NCBI RefSeq assembly: GCF_018688255.1
Contig: NZ_CP061314.1
Coordinates: forward strand, 620,001-684,000
Source: Polynucleobacter corsicus
Lineage (GTDB): Bacteria; Pseudomonadota; Gammaproteobacteria; Burkholderiales; Burkholderiaceae
Direction: 5' to 3'
DNA: 64,000 nt
Shown: in pieces, positions 56,022 to 64,000 of the stretch
Layout: every line of letters begins with the position of its first letter
How positions within the stretch are numbered: the stretch's first letter is position 1
Program-made: the position numbers and the translations under genes
Notes under the pieces: model-generated
The model's input: only the letters and a program-made list of their open reading frames with translations
What the model was told of the DNA's origin: nothing
Databases searched by the model: none

Positions 56022-58097
56022 ATGGCTAACTACACAATCGGCTTGGCTGGCTTACAAAACACTTCATTGGCTATTGATACGACTAGTAACAATATTGCTA
56101 ATGCGAATACTGTTGGCTACAAAGCTGGCGATTATGTTTTTGCTGACCAGTATTTCAAGGCAGTAAACCCTTCTGACTCAAATCGAGTCGGCCAAGGCTC
56201 TGCGCGTCTTGCGGTTCGCCGTCCTTTAACTTATGGAACTATCAATAATTCTGCAAATCCTTTGGATATGGCAATTGGTGGTGATGGTTGGTTCCGTGTT
56301 TTAACCAATCCTGATGATCCAACATCTTTGAATTACACCCGTAACGGTCAGTTTGCCGTGGATAAAAACGGCTGGATCGTGAATGAAAATGGAATGTATT
56401 TAACTGGTTATCAGCCAAGTAAAGATGGCACAACATTAACTGACGATATTCGTGGTCTTGGCACTACTAACGGTAAGTTAAGAATGCCTGTTGATTATGC
56501 TAATGGAACACAAACATCCAATTCAAAAATTTCGGCTGTATTAGATTCACGTGAAAACGCCTTCGTTAAAGCGGGTGGCGTTGCTTTTGATCCAGCACAA
56601 AACACATTTAACTCAAAAACAACTCAAACTGTATTTGATTCCAATGGTGCCGCTCATACATTAGAGGTTTACTATCGTCGCATTACCGATAGCATGTTAA
56701 ACATTACCTCCAATGCAACAGGTTACGTCTACACTCCTGGTCAAGCATCAGCTCCAAATACATTGTCTGATACACAAGTGGTCATTCCAGGAACATCTGC
56801 TTTGTCAGTGCAAACTCCTCCAATCACGACTGTGTTGGGTAAGGTAACTGGCCAAATGGTTAACGATGCTGGAAGCATTCTTTTTGATGCTGGCAAGGTT
56901 GCTGCGGCTGCTATACCTGCAGGAAGCAAGATTTTTATGAATGGCCGTGATACTGGCTTGACTGTAGCTGTCGGTGGCGGTAAGTTACTTGGGGCTTCAC
57001 TCACAAGTTTGGCTACTGCCGGGGGCGCGATTGACATTCCAGCTAGTGCTGCATTTACTTTTTATCCTGCAGATGCTCCAGATACAGTTGCGTCAGCAAC
57101 AGCAGCCGCAACTACTATTACCCTGACAACAGGATCCACTGATTTGGTTGGTAGAAGATTATTTACCGGATCCACTGATACTGGATTAACTGTAACTGCA
57201 TATGATTCTGGCACTAAAGTTGCAACTTTGAGTGGTGGCATTCCGGCTACATTAACCAGCGCTTCAGTCACTTTCAAGAAAACCCTGGACATGACGTTGA
57301 CTGCTCCAGACGGTACAGCAGTTGTAGTTCAAGGCACAACTAACATGACTGCATCTAATTCAATCTTGACAGCTGTTCGCGCAAACGTTGAAGCCTATGC
57401 AGCTATTGATGGCGTTTTCTATAACTACAATGATCCAAGTACAGTTTCCAATAAAGGTGCTGCAGCTGAAACTCAAGGCGCTGGTGGTTACCAAACTGTA
57501 GCGACTATGGGCTTCATCGGTGGCCGTAACATTGACTCATTGGTTACTGATAATGCTTCTGGCAAGCCAGTATTTAGCACAATCGCTAAATTGACTACTC
57601 GCGTGAGTAATGGTTCACAGCAAGGAACTAACATTCCTTTGATCTTCAACCTCGACTTATCTGATACACAGTTACAAGCTTCATCATTCCAGGTAAATCA
57701 AAGCGCTCAAAATGGTGAGCCACGCTCACAATTGGCAAGCGTCAGCATTGATGGCGACGGCACAATCGTTGGTGTTTACGGCAATGGTCGTAAATTAATC
57801 GCCGGTCAAATCGCTTTGGCACACTTTGATGCTTCCGAGCAATTGGTCCCAACTGGTGGCAACTCATTTGCCCCTAGCTACCGCTCTGGTACTGAAGGTG
57901 ATAACGGTGTTCGCATCGGTCGCCCAGGTGAAGGCTCATTTGGTGCCATTAAGTCCAAAGCAGTTGAGCAGTCAAACGTTGATTTATCAAATGAACTCGT
58001 GAAATTGATGTTGTTGCAGCGTGTTTACTCTGCTAACTCACAAAGCTTGCGCGCCTTTGATCAAACAATGCAAGACACCATCCGCATGGTTGGTTAA
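56022..58097 (+). CDS. flgE: Flagellar hook protein FlgE
   Basis: 691 residues, much longer than the roughly 400 of enterics. N-terminal axial motif (NTSLAIDTTSNNIANANTVGYKAGDYVF), the FlgE beta domain, and the C terminus (NVDLSNELVKLMLLQRVYSANSQSLRAFDQTMQD) are normal. Extra length lies in the middle, where GSKIFMNGRDTGLTV (from about 301) and GRRLFTGSTDTGLTV (from about 377) form two repeats related to a motif in the flagellins. A 92-bp gap with AAGGAA ribosome-binding site precedes it. Confidence 0.95.
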   Translation: MANYTIGLAGLQNTSLAIDTTSNNIANANTVGYKAGDYVFADQYFKAVNPSDSNRVGQGSARLAVRRPLTYGTINNSANPLDMAIGGDGWFRVLTNPDDPTSLNYTRNGQFAVDKNGWIVNENGMYLTGYQPSKDGTTLTDDIRGLGTTNGKLRMPVDYANGTQTSNSKISAVLDSRENAFVKAGGVAFDPAQNTFNSKTTQTVFDSNGAAHTLEVYYRRITDSMLNITSNATGYVYTPGQASAPNTLSDTQVVIPGTSALSVQTPPITTVLGKVTGQMVNDAGSILFDAGKVAAAAIPAGSKIFMNGRDTGLTVAVGGGKLLGASLTSLATAGGAIDIPASAAFTFYPADAPDTVASATAAATTITLTTGSTDLVGRRLFTGSTDTGLTVTAYDSGTKVATLSGGIPATLTSASVTFKKTLDMTLTAPDGTAVVVQGTTNMTASNSILTAVRANVEAYAAIDGVFYNYNDPSTVSNKGAAAETQGAGGYQTVATMGFIGGRNIDSLVTDNASGKPVFSTIAKLTTRVSNGSQQGTNIPLIFNLDLSDTQLQASSFQVNQSAQNGEPRSQLASVSIDGDGTIVGVYGNGRKLIAGQIALAHFDASEQLVPTGGNSFAPSYRSGTEGDNGVRIGRPGEGSFGAIKSKAVEQSNVDLSNELVKLMLLQRVYSANSQSLRAFDQTMQDTIRMVG

Positions 58098-58130
58098 TCA
58101 ATAGCAAATTGATATAGAAATTAGGTAAAT

Positions 58131-58901
58131 ATGTTAGATCGGTCAGCTTATATTTCCATGACGGGTGCCAAGCAGTCAATGCTGCAATTGGCTACCACGA
58201 CTAACAATCTCGCGAACGCCCAGACCCCTGGGTTTCGTGAGATGTTTGCTGCATTTCGTGCTGCACCGATAGAGGGTCAAGGCGCAAGTTCTCGTGCTTT
58301 CGTAGTGGATACAACTCCCGGTACGGATTTCACGCCAGGCCCGATTCAAACTACAAGTAATCCCTTGGATGTTGCCATTCAAACGCGTGATGGTTTTTTT
58401 GCTGTTCGTCGTCCCGACGGCTCTGTTGCGTACACTAAAAACGGTCGTTTTAATATTGATGAGAAGGGCGTTCTTCGCCTTGGCGATAACGTGGTGTTAG
58501 GTCAAGAAGATGCAATCAATATCCCTGACTCAATTAAGCAGATCAGCATTTCTGACGATGGTTATATTTCATCTCAAATGATTGGTGTTACTACCTTTGA
58601 TGAGGCAGCAAACACACCTTTTGATGAAATTGATCAATTACGATTAGTCAAAATTAATCCCAGTACTTTGATCCGAAGTGCAGATGGATTATTTGATGTT
58701 CCGGGGATGCTTCAGCCTAAGGCTGATGAAACCATTCGGGTAAAGCAGGGCGCTGTTGAGTTGAGTAACGTGAATCCGACTACAGCTATGGTTCAAATGA
58801 TTGAGCAGAACAGAATGTTTGATTTGAATATGCGATTTATTCAGTCTGCCGATCAAAATGCAAAGTCAGCAAACTCCTTGATGTCTTTGTCACGCGGTTA
58901 A
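58131..58901 (+). CDS. flgF: Distal/proximal rod protein FlgF
   Basis: 256 residues: LDRSAYISMTGAKQSMLQLATTTNNLANAQTPGFREMFAAF and NPLDVAIQTRDGFFAV identify FlgF; C-terminal NPTTAMVQMIEQNRMFDLNMRFIQ pairs with the N helix. Starts 33 bp after flgE. Confidence 0.95.
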   Translation: MLDRSAYISMTGAKQSMLQLATTTNNLANAQTPGFREMFAAFRAAPIEGQGASSRAFVVDTTPGTDFTPGPIQTTSNPLDVAIQTRDGFFAVRRPDGSVAYTKNGRFNIDEKGVLRLGDNVVLGQEDAINIPDSIKQISISDDGYISSQMIGVTTFDEAANTPFDEIDQLRLVKINPSTLIRSADGLFDVPGMLQPKADETIRVKQGAVELSNVNPTTAMVQMIEQNRMFDLNMRFIQSADQNAKSANSLMSLSRG

Positions 58902-58931
58902 AGAATTAATTAAAAGAAAGAAGATTTCATT

Positions 58932-59714
58932 ATGATGCGCTCACTGTGGATTGCTAAGACGGGTTTAGATGCTCAGCAGATGAACCTAGACACGATCGCC
59001 AATAACCTGGCTAACGCTTCAACCACCGCATTTAAGACATTACGTCCGATGTTCCAGGATTTAATGTATCAAACTATTCGTGAGCCAGGATCCTATACAT
59101 TGACTCAAACCATGACTCCAGATGGCTTGCATTTAGGTTCTGGCGCTAAATTACAGGCTACTGAGCGCATCATGACTCAGGGCCCTTTGCTAACTACAGC
59201 AAATCCATTGGATGTAGCGATTAAGGGTAATGGCTATTTCCAGATTCAAATGCCTGACGGCACATTGGCATACACCCGTGACGGTGGTTTTACTACCAAT
59301 CAAAACGGCACCATTGTCACGAATTCTGGATTTACTGTAGGTAATGGTATTACCATTCCACCGGGCGCAACATCTATCACCATCACTCCAGATGGTCTAG
59401 TTCAATACACAACACAAGACATTTCTAAAATTAATACTGCTGGCAGCCTCTTGGTTGCTAGTTTTATTAATCCAGATGGTTTGGTTGCTGCTGGTGGAAA
59501 CTTATTCTTAGAGACTCCTGCATCTGGCACACCCCTAATAAATGTGCCTGGTACTAATGGTCTTGGCTCCATTATGCAAAATACACTTGAGCAATCTAAC
59601 GTGAACGTAGCAGAGCAACTTGTTCAAATGATTGCAGCTCAGCGCCTTTATGAAATCCAGGCTCGTGCTATTACCGCTTCTGATCAAATGCTGCAAAAAA
59701 TTGGACAACTATGA
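58932..59714 (+). CDS. flgG: Distal rod protein FlgG
   Basis: 260 residues: SLWIAKTGLDAQQMNLDTIANNLANASTTAFK and LQATERIMTQGPLLTTANPLDVAIKGNGYFQI are diagnostic. About 26 copies make the distal rod through the P- and L-rings. Overlaps flgH by 4 bp. Confidence 0.97.
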   Translation: MMRSLWIAKTGLDAQQMNLDTIANNLANASTTAFKTLRPMFQDLMYQTIREPGSYTLTQTMTPDGLHLGSGAKLQATERIMTQGPLLTTANPLDVAIKGNGYFQIQMPDGTLAYTRDGGFTTNQNGTIVTNSGFTVGNGITIPPGATSITITPDGLVQYTTQDISKINTAGSLLVASFINPDGLVAAGGNLFLETPASGTPLINVPGTNGLGSIMQNTLEQSNVNVAEQLVQMIAAQRLYEIQARAITASDQMLQKIGQL

Positions 59715-60418
59715 TGCGTAAACTATTACTCATTATTGCTTCATTAGTGGCGCTTACCCAGTTGTGGGGTTGCGCTTCTTCAGCAAATCGTAAGCCTTTA
59801 GTTACTTCGGCCACTAGCGTTCGCCCCTCAGCTCCGGATGATCGCGCGTCCAATCCTGGCAGCTTATTTCCAGCAGTTCAAACCTCTATGACTGGTGTTT
59901 ATAGACCATTGTTTGAAGATCGCCGTGCCCGTGCTGTGGGTGATACCCTCATTGTCATATTGAATGAGACAACTAGCGCTAGTAAAAATTCTGGGGCAAT
60001 GGCCAAAAAGAATAGCGGAACAACAGTCAATGCTGGTGTGAATAACGTTGGCTTAGGTAATGTACCAATGAATCCATCAGGAAAAATTGGGCTTGGCGTA
60101 GATGGAGCAACTACATTCCAGGGGGATGGCGCTAGTTCAGCTGCTAATAGCTTTAATGGATTAATTACCGTAACTGTTTTAGAGGTTCTCTCTAATGGCA
60201 ATATGGTAGTCGCTGGTGAAAAGCAGGTGGCTGTTGGATTTGAGGAAGAGATTATTCGCTTTGGTGGAACAGTTAATCCAAATAATTTACTAAACAATAC
60301 TGTGTCTTCGGCGCAAGTCGCTGATGCCCGAATTGAGTATCGCGGCAAAGGCCTGACCGATGACGTACGTGAGCCAGGATGGTTTACGAAATTATTCTTC
60401 GGCTATGGCCCACTGTAA
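59711..60418 (+). CDS. flgH: Flagellar L-ring lipoprotein FlgH
   Basis: 235 residues with a lipoprotein signal (LLLIIASLVALTQLWGC, lipobox Cys at about 17). FEDRRARAVGDTLIVILNETTSASK and VLEVLSNGNMVVAGEKQVAVG are FlgH segments. Forms the outer-membrane bushing around the rod. Confidence 0.95.
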   Translation: MMRKLLLIIASLVALTQLWGCASSANRKPLVTSATSVRPSAPDDRASNPGSLFPAVQTSMTGVYRPLFEDRRARAVGDTLIVILNETTSASKNSGAMAKKNSGTTVNAGVNNVGLGNVPMNPSGKIGLGVDGATTFQGDGASSAANSFNGLITVTVLEVLSNGNMVVAGEKQVAVGFEEEIIRFGGTVNPNNLLNNTVSSAQVADARIEYRGKGLTDDVREPGWFTKLFFGYGPL

Positions 60419-60426
60419 GGATGATG

Positions 60427-61554
60427 ATGAAAAAAATTCTTATAACTTTTGCCGCTCTAATGCTTCAATTGGCTATTGGCAATTTTGCCCAAGCTGAAAG
60501 AATTCGTGAGATAGCTGACTTTACTGGTCAACGTACCAATCAATTGGTAGGCTACGGATTGGTAGTTGGCTTAGATGGTACGGGTGATTTAACCATCCAA
60601 ACTCCATTTACTTTACAAAGTATTCGTCAGATGTTGTCTGCAATGGGCGTAACCATTCCTGAGAGTGATCGTTATAACAACCAAACTTGGCTGCGCAATA
60701 TTGCAGCAGTAATGGTGACTGCCGATTTACCAGCTTATCCAAAACCAGGTCAAAAGATGGACGTTACGGTTTCTGCAATGGGTAGTTCACGTAGTCTAAA
60801 GGGCGGTACTTTAGTTATGACACCAATGCGTGGTGCTGATGGGCAAGTCTATGCTCAGGCGCAAGGCTCTTTGATTATTTCAGGCCATGGCGTTGCCAAT
60901 CTCAATGCAAAACAGAATAATCATTTGTCGGCGGGGCGTATTCCTGCTGGTGGCTTAATTGAGAAGGGTATTCCAGCAGAAGAGAACAATACTTTTGTTG
61001 AGCTTAATTTGAAAAATAGTGATTTTTCTCTCATGCAAAGAACAACAGACGCGATTACCCGTCGTTTCGGTGCGAATATCGCAGTACCTATTGATGGTCG
61101 CTCAATGACAGTTCGCACTCCAGAAAATCCAGTTCAACGTATGAATTTTTTGGCAGCACTACAAGAGCTTGACATTCCTTTAGTTGCTGACTCAGCTAAA
61201 GTTGTTTTGAATTCAAGAACGGGCTCCGTTGTCATGAATCAAGGTGTGCGCTTGGGTTCTTTCGCAGCGGCGCATGGCAACCTTTCCTTACGAGTTGAGG
61301 TTCGTGCTGATCAATCTCGTTTGCTGAAGCAGCCACCACCCTTTACTGGTGAGGCGACAACCTTTACCTCTGTTGATAATCTGAATATTGACCGCGGCTC
61401 TGAGAATGCATTGAAATTCTCTGGTCCAAGCGTATCTCTTGAAGAGGTGGTGAAGGCATTAAATATGTTGGGTGCTACGCCACAGGATTTAATCGCCATT
61501 CTTCAAGCAATGAAATCTGCTGGTGCACTCAAAGCGGATATTGAAGTCATCTAA
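60427..61554 (+). CDS. flgI: Flagellar P-ring protein FlgI
   Basis: 375 residues from ATG 60427. Three consecutive ATG codons (60421, 60424, 60427) follow AAGG directly, and the last has the best spacing. Signal peptide KKILITFAALMLQLAIGNFAQA, then ERIREIADFTGQRTNQLVGYGLVVGLDGTGD, the conserved FlgI start. Forms the periplasmic P-ring with help from FlgA, encoded at 27.1 kb. Confidence 0.96.
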   Translation: MKKILITFAALMLQLAIGNFAQAERIREIADFTGQRTNQLVGYGLVVGLDGTGDLTIQTPFTLQSIRQMLSAMGVTIPESDRYNNQTWLRNIAAVMVTADLPAYPKPGQKMDVTVSAMGSSRSLKGGTLVMTPMRGADGQVYAQAQGSLIISGHGVANLNAKQNNHLSAGRIPAGGLIEKGIPAEENNTFVELNLKNSDFSLMQRTTDAITRRFGANIAVPIDGRSMTVRTPENPVQRMNFLAALQELDIPLVADSAKVVLNSRTGSVVMNQGVRLGSFAAAHGNLSLRVEVRADQSRLLKQPPPFTGEATTFTSVDNLNIDRGSENALKFSGPSVSLEEVVKALNMLGATPQDLIAILQAMKSAGALKADIEVI

Positions 61555-61556
61555 AT

Positions 61557-61889
61557 ATGTCAACGATTAATTCTTCTTCACCATGGGAGCTGGGCGCATC
61601 AACTAATAAGTTGGCTACCCCCGTTAATGCTGCTAATTATCGTGAGAAGGTTGAGGAGGCTGCTCGTGGATTTGAGACGACCCTTGTGCGTCAAATGCTC
61701 CGTGAAATGCGTAATTCTAGTTTTGACCCTGATAAGCAAAAATCAATTAACACTGGCTACACCGATATGGTTGACGATCAGGTTGCTGCCATGATTACTA
61801 AGGGCGATGGTCTTGGATTTGCAAAAAAAATGACAGAGCAATTACTCAGACAGGCTGACATTGCTGCGCAAATAAAGGCTAAAAACTAA
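61557..61889 (+). CDS. flgJ: Rod-binding protein FlgJ, single-domain form
   Basis: 110 residues containing only the N-terminal rod-binding domain (YREKVEEAARGFETTLVRQMLREMRNSSF; YTDMVDDQVAAMITKGDGLGFA). The C-terminal muramidase domain common in gamma- and many betaproteobacteria is absent, so another enzyme must open peptidoglycan for the rod. Stop codon overlaps the -35 of the likely flgK promoter. Confidence 0.9.
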   Translation: MSTINSSSPWELGASTNKLATPVNAANYREKVEEAARGFETTLVRQMLREMRNSSFDPDKQKSINTGYTDMVDDQVAAMITKGDGLGFAKKMTEQLLRQADIAAQIKAKN

Positions 61890-61913
61890 AGTTTTACTCT
61901 AAATGTCCGTATG
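61887..61913 (+). promoter_or_regulatory. Sigma-28-like promoter of flgKL
   Basis: TAAAGTTT (perfect -35) with 11 bp to TCCGTATG, which keeps the CCG core of GCCGATAA. The -35 includes the flgJ stop codon. About 75 bp before flgK. The spacing is exact for FliA; the -10 is a variant. Confidence 0.5.
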
Positions 61914-61988
61914 TAACTATGTAGTTATAGGCAGGGCAGTATAGGCAGCACTGTAAGACAGAAGTAAAACTCAGTTAACAGGGATATC

Positions 61989-63557
61989 GTGGGCGTAAAC
62001 AACATTTCAATCATTAATTCAGCTTATTCCGCTCTTGAAGTGGCATCCGCTGGCATGACTGTCACCTCCCAAAACGTTGCTGGCTCATCAATAGATGGCT
62101 TCACGCGCCGCCAATCCAATTCAATCATCAGCCACCGAGCTTTAAATTCCTGGGATTTTGGTAACACTGCATTTTCTGTAGAAGGCTTTACCCGCTATAC
62201 AGACAGATTATTAGATGCTCAACTACGAGAGCAAAAGAGCAAATCGAGCTTTACAGCAAGCCTACTCCAAACTGTAAAAGGTTTGGATACTTCTATGATG
62301 GATCCATCTAGCTCAATTGCTGAGGCGATGTCCAGCTTCTTTAATGCCGCCGGTACATTAGCCTCGAATACGAGTAGTACTACCAATATTCAAGACTTTG
62401 CTGCAAAGGCGACCCAGGTAGCAACGCGCATCAGTACATTTACTGAAACTATTAATCTATTGGGCGAAAGCACCAGATTAAATCTCACGGCAATTTTGGA
62501 TGAAGCTAATGCAATTGCGCCAGCGCTAGCACGAATTAACTTAGATATCCTGACTGGCTCTGTACCTGGGAACGCAACTCCAGCTGCAGATGTTTTAGAT
62601 GAGCGCGATCGCCTATTAACTCGCTTACAAGATCTACTCGGCGGAAAAACGATCATCCACACTGACGGTACTGCCACCTTCCAAATTGGTGGCATGGCAC
62701 TTGTGGATGGCCAGGTGGCCAACCATTTTGTGAATACCGACGTCAGTACCAGCGCGTTTAACGTGCAACTTCAGTCTGAAAACATAGATCCGCGCTATTC
62801 CGATGGACGTAAGGTAAATATTGGCTATCTCTCTACTGAAGGCGCATCCCTCACCACGGTTACTGGGAGTGCCTATCAATCGGCGGCAAAAACTGCTTTC
62901 ACGGGCGGTCAGGCAGGAGCAGCTTTTACCATCCTGACGGATTTCATACCGAAAATTCAGCGTCAAGTGAGTGCTATCGCCTTGGTTTTTGCTCGCGATG
63001 TGAATGCAGTAAAACAAAAAGATGACACCACAGGCATTACCCCGATATTTGGTTATAAAAATACAAGCACTTCTGGCCTAAGTGTGATTACAAATGCCTC
63101 TCCAGATTTAGGGTCTTACACGGTTAACCAGCTGGTAGATATGGCTGATCGTAAGTCGGCCAATTACAACCCCTTAATTGCCTCCATAGTGAATGGTGCC
63201 GCCTGGAATCCAGCCCTATTTGTTTCTAATATTAACTTTGGCTCTAATACTGTCTTATCTATTGACTCAACCGCAGCCAATGCGATTGAGAAGAGGCGCA
63301 ATAGCTTTAGCACCCCCTTATCTTTGTTGACCAATAATGTGGCCTCAACAATCTCTTCTTGGAAGGCTCAAGATAAAGCCAATATATCGGTTGCCACTCA
63401 ATTGCAAAATCGCAAGGAGTCAGTTTCTGGCGTGAACTTGGATGAAGAGGCAGCTAATTTAGTGAAATTCCAGCAACTATATGGTGCCGCAAGTAAGGTA
63501 ATGCAAACTGCTAATCAAATGTTTGCTACTTTGTTGTCAGCAATGAATGCTGCTTAA
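61989..63557 (+). CDS. flgK: Hook-filament junction protein FlgK (HAP1)
   Basis: 522 residues, GTG start with CAGGG upstream. N-terminal INSAYSALEVASAGMTVTSQNVAGSSIDGFTRR and C-terminal SVSGVNLDEEAANLVKFQQLYGAASKVMQTANQMFATLLSAM are canonical. First of two junction proteins, exported with FlgN. Confidence 0.96.
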   Translation: MGVNNISIINSAYSALEVASAGMTVTSQNVAGSSIDGFTRRQSNSIISHRALNSWDFGNTAFSVEGFTRYTDRLLDAQLREQKSKSSFTASLLQTVKGLDTSMMDPSSSIAEAMSSFFNAAGTLASNTSSTTNIQDFAAKATQVATRISTFTETINLLGESTRLNLTAILDEANAIAPALARINLDILTGSVPGNATPAADVLDERDRLLTRLQDLLGGKTIIHTDGTATFQIGGMALVDGQVANHFVNTDVSTSAFNVQLQSENIDPRYSDGRKVNIGYLSTEGASLTTVTGSAYQSAAKTAFTGGQAGAAFTILTDFIPKIQRQVSAIALVFARDVNAVKQKDDTTGITPIFGYKNTSTSGLSVITNASPDLGSYTVNQLVDMADRKSANYNPLIASIVNGAAWNPALFVSNINFGSNTVLSIDSTAANAIEKRRNSFSTPLSLLTNNVASTISSWKAQDKANISVATQLQNRKESVSGVNLDEEAANLVKFQQLYGAASKVMQTANQMFATLLSAMNAA

Positions 63558-63572
63558 TAAAGAGAGATATTT

Positions 63573-64000
63573 ATGAGAATTAGTAGCAATCAAATTTTTG
63601 ACGCAGGTGTGCAATCCATTCAGGACCATGCTAGTGAAGCAGTTAGATTTCAGACTCAGATTTCATCTGGTAAAAAATATACCCAAGCCTCAGAAAACCC
63701 ACAGGCTGTTTCCTTGGGCTTAAAACTGTCATTTGATAAAGCGCAATATGACATGTTTAAAACCAATCAAGAGTTAATGACCAATCGTCTGGATAACATC
63801 ACCTCACAGTTGTCATCCATCTATGGCGCAATGGCCTCTTTGAAGCAGGTGGTAGTTCAGGCCCAGGGTGCTTCTGGCCAAAGTGATTTAGCTGCTTTGG
63901 CGCAGAAGGCAAAAAGTTTAAGTGACTCAGTTCTTCAATTTACCGCTGCTAGCGACTCATCCGGTCAGCCAATTTTGAAGCCCCTGAAAGATCCAGCTAC
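63573..64000 (+). CDS. flgL: Hook-filament junction protein FlgL (HAP3), partial
   Basis: Starts MRISSNQIFDAGVQSIQD with GAGAGA upstream and runs off the window after about 142 residues. The flagellin-like N terminus (QISSGKKYTQASENPQAVSLGL) identifies FlgL. It directly follows flgK. Confidence 0.93.
   Translation, partial: MRISSNQIFDAGVQSIQDHASEAVRFQTQISSGKKYTQASENPQAVSLGLKLSFDKAQYDMFKTNQELMTNRLDNITSQLSSIYGAMASLKQVVVQAQGASGQSDLAALAQKAKSLSDSVLQFTAASDSSGQPILKPLKDPA

Overview
The window looks like a chromosome segment of a free-living freshwater-type betaproteobacterium (Burkholderiales). Polynucleobacter is my best guess, from the rbfA-truB-typA order, protein flavour and moderate GC, but I could not test it by search. 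About two thirds of the window (22.3-64.0 kb) is one almost continuous flagellar locus. The left third holds housekeeping, metal and stress genes plus a small genomic island.

Left part (1-15.5 kb): the end of rbfA, then truB, typA and tex; a Phd/VapC toxin-antitoxin pair; an orphan ModA-like binding protein; an arsR-arsC-acr3 arsenic operon; a universal stress protein; a TauE/SafE permease; an RluA-type pseudouridine synthase; an MgtA-type P-type ATPase; and dusA.

Island (15.64-21.47 kb): an intact tRNA-His is followed, 5.8 kb later, by a 45-bp copy of its own 3' half and by a terminator that probably once ended the tRNA transcript. Between them lie a decayed IS3-family element, a fragment of a second IS3-family transposase, katG with two previously unlisted small ORFs in its leader, and a BrnT/BrnA toxin-antitoxin locus whose toxin has an in-frame amber codon. 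No integrase is present. A further decayed copy of the tRNA-His tail sits at 15.87 kb, and a tRNA-Phe-like 3' tail with terminator lies just beyond dps at 22.2 kb. The katG-dps stretch is therefore a mosaic of tRNA-targeted insertions carrying oxidative-stress genes.

Flagellar locus (22.3-64 kb): rpoN (sigma-54); a three-gene set of highly divergent CheW-like, MCP/PilJ-like and CheA/FimL-like proteins; flgA-flgM-flgN; the opposite-strand operon flhA-flhF-flhG-like-fliA; two nearly identical tandem flagellin genes; flaG-fliD-fliS; a FliK-like protein with a small FlhB-C-terminal-domain protein; fliE with an FlrB/FlrC-type two-component system (opposite strand); fliF-G-H-I-J-K-M-N-O-P-Q-R; and flgB through flgL, which is cut by the window end. 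A perfect-consensus sigma-54 promoter precedes flgB. Together with RpoN, FlrBC, FliA and FlgM this implies a tiered hierarchy: sigma-54/FlrC for basal body and hook, then FliA for filament genes. fliL, full-length flhB, motAB and canonical che genes are not in the window.

Most interesting points: the catalytically stripped chemosensory trio, the FlhG-like protein without a Walker A lysine, the hook/flagellin shared repeat module, the katG small-ORF leader, the amber-interrupted brnT, and the multi-copy tRNA-tail island architecture.
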